From the NCBI GenBank assembly GCA_964530915.1, contig CAZHCK010000098.1, positions 1 to 8,706 of the forward strand: a DNA stretch of 8,706 bases, given 5' to 3'. The stretch comes from Cloacibacterium sp964530915. Lineage in GTDB: Bacteria > Bacteroidota > Bacteroidia > Flavobacteriales > Weeksellaceae. The first letter of the stretch is position 1; each line of letters starts with the position of its first letter. Made by a program: the position numbers and the translations under genes. The notes beneath the pieces were generated by a model. It was not told the origin of the DNA. It saw nothing but the letters and a program-made list of their open reading frames with translations, and searched no databases. Shown one piece after another: positions 6,416 to 8,706 of this stretch.

Positions 6416-7453
6416 ATGAAACAAGATCTCAAAATACAGGGTTTAAGTAAATTAGGACATTATCTTCAACAGTTTTTACAAAAATCAGAAATTGATTATA
6501 CTCATGATGAGGAAGAACTAGCGGCATTAATGAGACGGAGCGAGGTAGAAAACCCTTGGTTTACTCAAGAAAACATAAGATTTTGTTTTAAAAATTGGGC
6601 AGATATTTTAACCGAAGAAAATATAAAAAATTGGCTTTCAGAATACCAAGTTTCTCAACTATCTAAAAAAGTAGGATTGATTTTGGCAGGAAATATTCCT
6701 TTGGTGGGATTTCATGACGTGATGTGTGTGATTCTAAGCAATCATATTCCGCTGATTAAACTTTCTTCTAAAGACAGACTTCTTTTGCCTTTCTTTTTGA
6801 AAAAATGGGGCGAATTTTCTGAATGGAATTTAGAATTTCAAATTGTAGAAAGATTGACGGAATATGATGCGGTAATTGCAACAGGAAGTAATAATACAGC
6901 GAGATATTTAGAATATTATTTCAAAGATGCTTTGTCTATTATCAGAAAAAACAGAACTTCTGTGGCAGTAATTAAAGGAGTTGAAACGAATGAAGAATTG
7001 CAACTATTGGCAGAAGATATTTTCAGATATTTTGGCTTAGGTTGTAGAAATGTAACGAGACTTCTTATCCCGAAAGATTATGAATTAAGCAGACTTTTTG
7101 AAAACTTTTTAGGTTTCAAAGACGTGATTAATCATCATAAATACGCCAATAACTATGATTATAATAAAGCAGTTTATCTCTTGAATCAAGAGAATTTTTG
7201 GGATAATAATTTTGTAATGCTCAAAGAGGATAATGCGCTGTTTTCGCCGCTTTCTGTGCTTAATTTCAGCAGATACGAAAGTGTAGAAGAGGTTCATGCT
7301 TTTCTCGTGGAAAATGAATCAAATATTCAGTGTGTAGTAGCAAAGCCAGAATTGGGGATAGAAAATTCTGTAAACTTTGGTGAAGCGCAAAATCCTAGTC
7401 TCAATACTTATGCAGATAATATTGATACGATGCAATTTTTGAGCGTAGTATAA
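6416..7453 (+). CDS. LuxC-type acyl-CoA reductase family protein
   Basis: Cytoplasmic aldehyde-dehydrogenase-fold enzyme of the LuxC/acyl-CoA reductase family (PF05893 by my recognition), expected to reduce an acyl-CoA or enzyme-bound acyl group to an aldehyde with NADPH through a thioester on cysteine. It has 345 residues, shorter than Vibrio-type LuxC proteins of about 480. Landmarks are ILAGNIPLVGFHD (89-101), the nucleotide-binding-like ATGSNNTARYLEYYF (155-169) and GLGCRNVTR (207-215) with the probable nucleophile C210; the end carries NFGEAQNPSLNTYAD (320-334). No luxD, luxE or luciferase gene is nearby, so bioluminescence is not implied and the substrate is unknown. It is divergent from the ferredoxin. 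ATG 6416 is the first start in frame with the conserved region; an AGGATT stretch 13-18 bases upstream is only a poor Shine-Dalgarno site. Confidence 0.82.
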   Translation: MKQDLKIQGLSKLGHYLQQFLQKSEIDYTHDEEELAALMRRSEVENPWFTQENIRFCFKNWADILTEENIKNWLSEYQVSQLSKKVGLILAGNIPLVGFHDVMCVILSNHIPLIKLSSKDRLLLPFFLKKWGEFSEWNLEFQIVERLTEYDAVIATGSNNTARYLEYYFKDALSIIRKNRTSVAVIKGVETNEELQLLAEDIFRYFGLGCRNVTRLLIPKDYELSRLFENFLGFKDVINHHKYANNYDYNKAVYLLNQENFWDNNFVMLKEDNALFSPLSVLNFSRYESVEEVHAFLVENESNIQCVVAKPELGIENSVNFGEAQNPSLNTYADNIDTMQFLSVV

Positions 7454-7471
7454 ATATTTTTTCTATTTTTA
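7438..7471 (+). promoter_or_regulatory. Candidate promoter of the Bax inhibitor-1-like gene
   Basis: TTTG (7438-7441, inside the end of the reductase gene), a 22-base spacer and TATTTTTA (7464-7471) are one base off the Bacteroidota TTG/TAnnTTTG promoter. The 49-base gap also allows plain readthrough from the reductase gene, as no hairpin is visible between them. Confidence 0.3.
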
Positions 7472-7502
7472 TCAGTCTAAAATTTTAAAAAAACAAATAT
7501 CT

Positions 7503-8192
7503 ATGGAAATTCAAACTACATTAGTTTCTCAAGCTACTGATATTGAGAAAGGAGAATTCTACAAAAAAACGTATTTACATGTTGGCTTTGCGCTTCTGGC
7601 ATTTGCATTGGTGGAATACATTTTATTATTCAATATTCCAGAAGAGTATATCATTGCGATGGTTTCTCAAAAATTTGCTTGGTTATTCATTTTGGGGTTA
7701 TTTTGGCTAGGTTCTACATTAGCGAATAAATGGACACTTTCTCAAAGTAAAAATGTGCAGTATTTAGGCTTAGCTTTTTATGTTTTACTAGAAGCGATTA
7801 TCTTTTTGCCTATGATTTATTTAGCTGTAGTGTATACAGAAAGTTTAGAGGTTCTAAAACAAGCTGCGCTGCTTACTTTAGCTTTGTTTGGAGGCTTAAC
7901 AGCTGTTGCTTTTTTAAGCAATAAGGATTTTTCTTTCCTGAAAAATGTTATTGTAATTGGAGGGTTTGTTTCTCTAGGATTAATTGTAATTGCAATCCTT
8001 TTTGGATTTAATTTAGGGTTATGGTTTTCTTTAGGAATGGTTTTATTGGCTTCGGCAAGTATTTTATATGAAACACAGAAATTAAAAGATGTTTATGCTC
8101 CTAATCAATATGTAGGAGCGTCACTTCAATTATTTGCTTCAATCATGCTTCTTTTCTGGTATATTTTAAGAATTCTATCAAGTAGAAAATAA
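7503..8192 (+). CDS. Bax inhibitor-1/YccA family membrane protein
   Basis: Polytopic inner-membrane protein of 229 residues with seven predicted hydrophobic segments (about 25-43, 58-76, 86-109, 118-138, 147-168, 172-188 and 204-224) after a short polar N-terminus. Bacterial family members include the pH-gated calcium leak channel YetJ and E. coli YccA, which modulates the FtsH protease; which role applies here is unknown. The family motif after helix six reads ILYETQ, with E190 where YetJ-type proteins have Asp, as in E. coli YccA (ILFET). The last helix reads SLQLFASIMLLFW, without the second acidic residue of the YetJ di-aspartate pH sensor. This places it nearer to YccA than to the channel type. 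It lies 49 bases downstream of the reductase gene and is closed by the hairpin at 8212-8244. ATG 7503 is the natural start. Confidence 0.88.
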   Translation: MEIQTTLVSQATDIEKGEFYKKTYLHVGFALLAFALVEYILLFNIPEEYIIAMVSQKFAWLFILGLFWLGSTLANKWTLSQSKNVQYLGLAFYVLLEAIIFLPMIYLAVVYTESLEVLKQAALLTLALFGGLTAVAFLSNKDFSFLKNVIVIGGFVSLGLIVIAILFGFNLGLWFSLGMVLLASASILYETQKLKDVYAPNQYVGASLQLFASIMLLFWYILRILSSRK

Positions 8193-8211
8193 ACCAGTTT
8201 AAAATAAAATT

Positions 8212-8244
8212 AAAAAATCCAGATTGTTAAAATCTGGATTTTTT
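8212..8244. terminator. Bidirectional Rho-independent terminator between convergent genes
   Basis: A perfect 14-bp inverted repeat has arms 8212-8225 and 8231-8244, core ATCCAGATT/AATCTGGAT, a 5-base loop GTTAA (8226-8230) and A/T tracts on both sides. It starts 19 bases after the stop of the Bax inhibitor-1-like gene on the plus strand. For the minus-strand DUF4286 gene the stop codon lies in the loop and the last codons form one arm of the stem. It should terminate transcription from both sides. Confidence 0.92.
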
Positions 8245-8541
8245 TTCGTTCAATTCTGTTTTGAAAATCATCACGTTTTCTCCGAATTTTCGGGCGATTA
8301 TTTCAGAAAGATTATAGAGTTCAGTTTCTGTGAATTCTTGTCTTTTTTTATCGCTTTCGAAGATGAGAAGGAGATTGGTGTTTTTACCATCGGTAAGCAT
8401 TTCGGTATTTACTTCAGAAAGGATATATTTTTCTACATCTATAAAGTTTTCAACTAAACTCATCAATTCATTCTCTAAATACTGTTCCCAAGTCTGCAAT
8501 TGGCTTTCTACGGTATGGAATGTTATGCTTAAAATGCTCAT
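8227..8541 (-). CDS. DUF4286 family protein
   Basis: Small cytoplasmic protein of 104 residues without signal peptide, membrane segment or catalytic motif. I recognise it as DUF4286, a family of about 100 residues known mainly from Bacteroidota, from its opening MSILSITFHTVESQL, the central strand TNLLLIF (55-61) and the C-terminal FGENVMIFKTEL (86-97). The alternation of short strands with two amphipathic helices suggests a small alpha/beta fold, possibly a ferredoxin-like sandwich; this is inferred from pattern only. The function is unknown. ATG 8541 follows an A-rich leader. The TAA stop (8229-8227) lies in the loop of the shared terminator, so the last residues (KKSRF) are encoded by the stem. 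It is divergent from the DUF486 gene with only 41 bases between starts. Confidence 0.75.
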   Translation of the reverse strand: MSILSITFHTVESQLQTWEQYLENELMSLVENFIDVEKYILSEVNTEMLTDGKNTNLLLIFESDKKRQEFTETELYNLSEIIARKFGENVMIFKTELNEKKSRF

Positions 8542-8547
8542 TTTTCT

Positions 8548-8555
8548 TATTTTTG
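8548..8555 (+). promoter_or_regulatory. Candidate -7 promoter box of the DUF486 gene
   Basis: TATTTTTG matches TAnnTTTG exactly, 27 bases before the ATG at 8583. The -33 position would lie inside the opposite DUF4286 gene and shows no TTG there, so support rests on one element. Confidence 0.35.
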
Positions 8556-8567
8556 GAAATTATTTTG

Positions 8568-8575
8568 CAAAAATA
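8568..8575 (-). promoter_or_regulatory. Candidate -7 promoter box of the DUF4286 gene
   Basis: On the minus strand TATTTTTG matches the Bacteroidota -7 consensus TAnnTTTG exactly, 26 bases before the ATG at 8541, giving a leader of about 20 bases. No TTG is seen at the expected -33 position, which would lie inside the divergent gene. Confidence 0.4.
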
Positions 8576-8582
8576 CTCAAAA

Positions 8583-8706
8583 ATGACAAAAGGAATTCTC
8601 ACCGTTCTACTTTTATTGGTTTCTAACATATTCATGACGTTTGCTTGGTATGGTCATCTCAAATTTCAAGAATGGGGTTGGATGAAAAAATCTGTACTTT
8701 GGTCAG
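8583..8706 (+). CDS. DUF486 (DMT superfamily) membrane protein, 3' truncated by the window edge
   Basis: The first 41 codons of a small membrane protein are present and the frame is open to the window end. The opening MTKGILTVLLLLVSN, continuing IFMTFAWYGHLKF, is typical of the DUF486 family, proteins of about 110-120 residues with four helices that are placed near the drug/metabolite transporter superfamily. Residues 4-22 form the first helix, and the conserved FAWYGHLK stretch (20-27) follows it. Transport activity has not been shown for the family as far as I know. It starts 41 bases from the divergent DUF4286 start, and the ATG sits in an A-rich context. About two thirds of the gene lies outside the window. 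Confidence 0.8.
   Translation, partial: MTKGILTVLLLLVSNIFMTFAWYGHLKFQEWGWMKKSVLWS

Noticed and set aside
8330..8626. Plus-strand open frame of 98 codons across the DUF4286 gene and the start of the DUF486 gene
   Set aside because: It is antisense to DUF4286 and overlaps the DUF486 start in another frame; its low-complexity Ser/Phe-rich translation resembles nothing.

Overview
The window is an AT-rich stretch (about one third G+C by eye) of a bacterial chromosome, most likely from the Flavobacteriia, and by overall protein similarity I would guess the Weeksellaceae (Chryseobacterium/Cloacibacterium type). The reasons are A-rich leaders without Shine-Dalgarno sites, several matches to the Bacteroidota -7 promoter box TAnnTTTG, and Bacteroidota-type protein families (DUF1015 beside serC-serA, DUF4286, a short ACT-less SerA, a LuxC-type acyl-CoA reductase). 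I see no mobile element, CRISPR array, tRNA or rRNA, and no gene-free stretch longer than about 140 bases.

Layout, left to right. Bases 1-710 (+) hold the 3' part of a patatin-like phospholipase. It converges, with 6 bases between stop codons, on a minus-strand series that reads from right to left: serC (5849-4794), serA (4778-3819), a DUF1015 protein (3744-2494), a secreted carboxypeptidase Q-like M28 peptidase (2434-1070) and a small membrane lipid kinase of the DgkA family (1070-717). Further right, a 2[4Fe-4S] ferredoxin (6279-5929, minus) is separated from serC by a strong hairpin terminator and is divergent from a LuxC-type acyl-CoA reductase (6416-7453, plus). A Bax inhibitor-1/YccA-type membrane protein follows (7503-8192, plus). 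A second strong bidirectional terminator (8212-8244) lies between it and a convergent DUF4286 protein (8541-8227, minus). The window ends with the 5' part of a DUF486/DMT-family membrane protein (8583 onward, plus).

How the genes work together. SerA and SerC carry out the first two steps of serine synthesis from 3-phosphoglycerate (3PG to phosphohydroxypyruvate to phosphoserine). DUF1015 follows in the same direction and may serve the same pathway. The M28 peptidase and the lipid kinase overlap by one base and are probably co-translated. The ferredoxin and the acyl-CoA reductase are neighbours in divergent orientation, so a redox link is possible but unproven.

Most of this is conserved housekeeping sequence and I see no clear new defence or mobile system. 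The points most worth a second look are the SerA protein, where three normally conserved arginines are lysines and the cofactor loop is basic; the possible serine-related role of DUF1015; the LuxC-type reductase without LuxD or LuxE nearby; and a terminator whose loop holds the stop codon of the DUF4286 gene.
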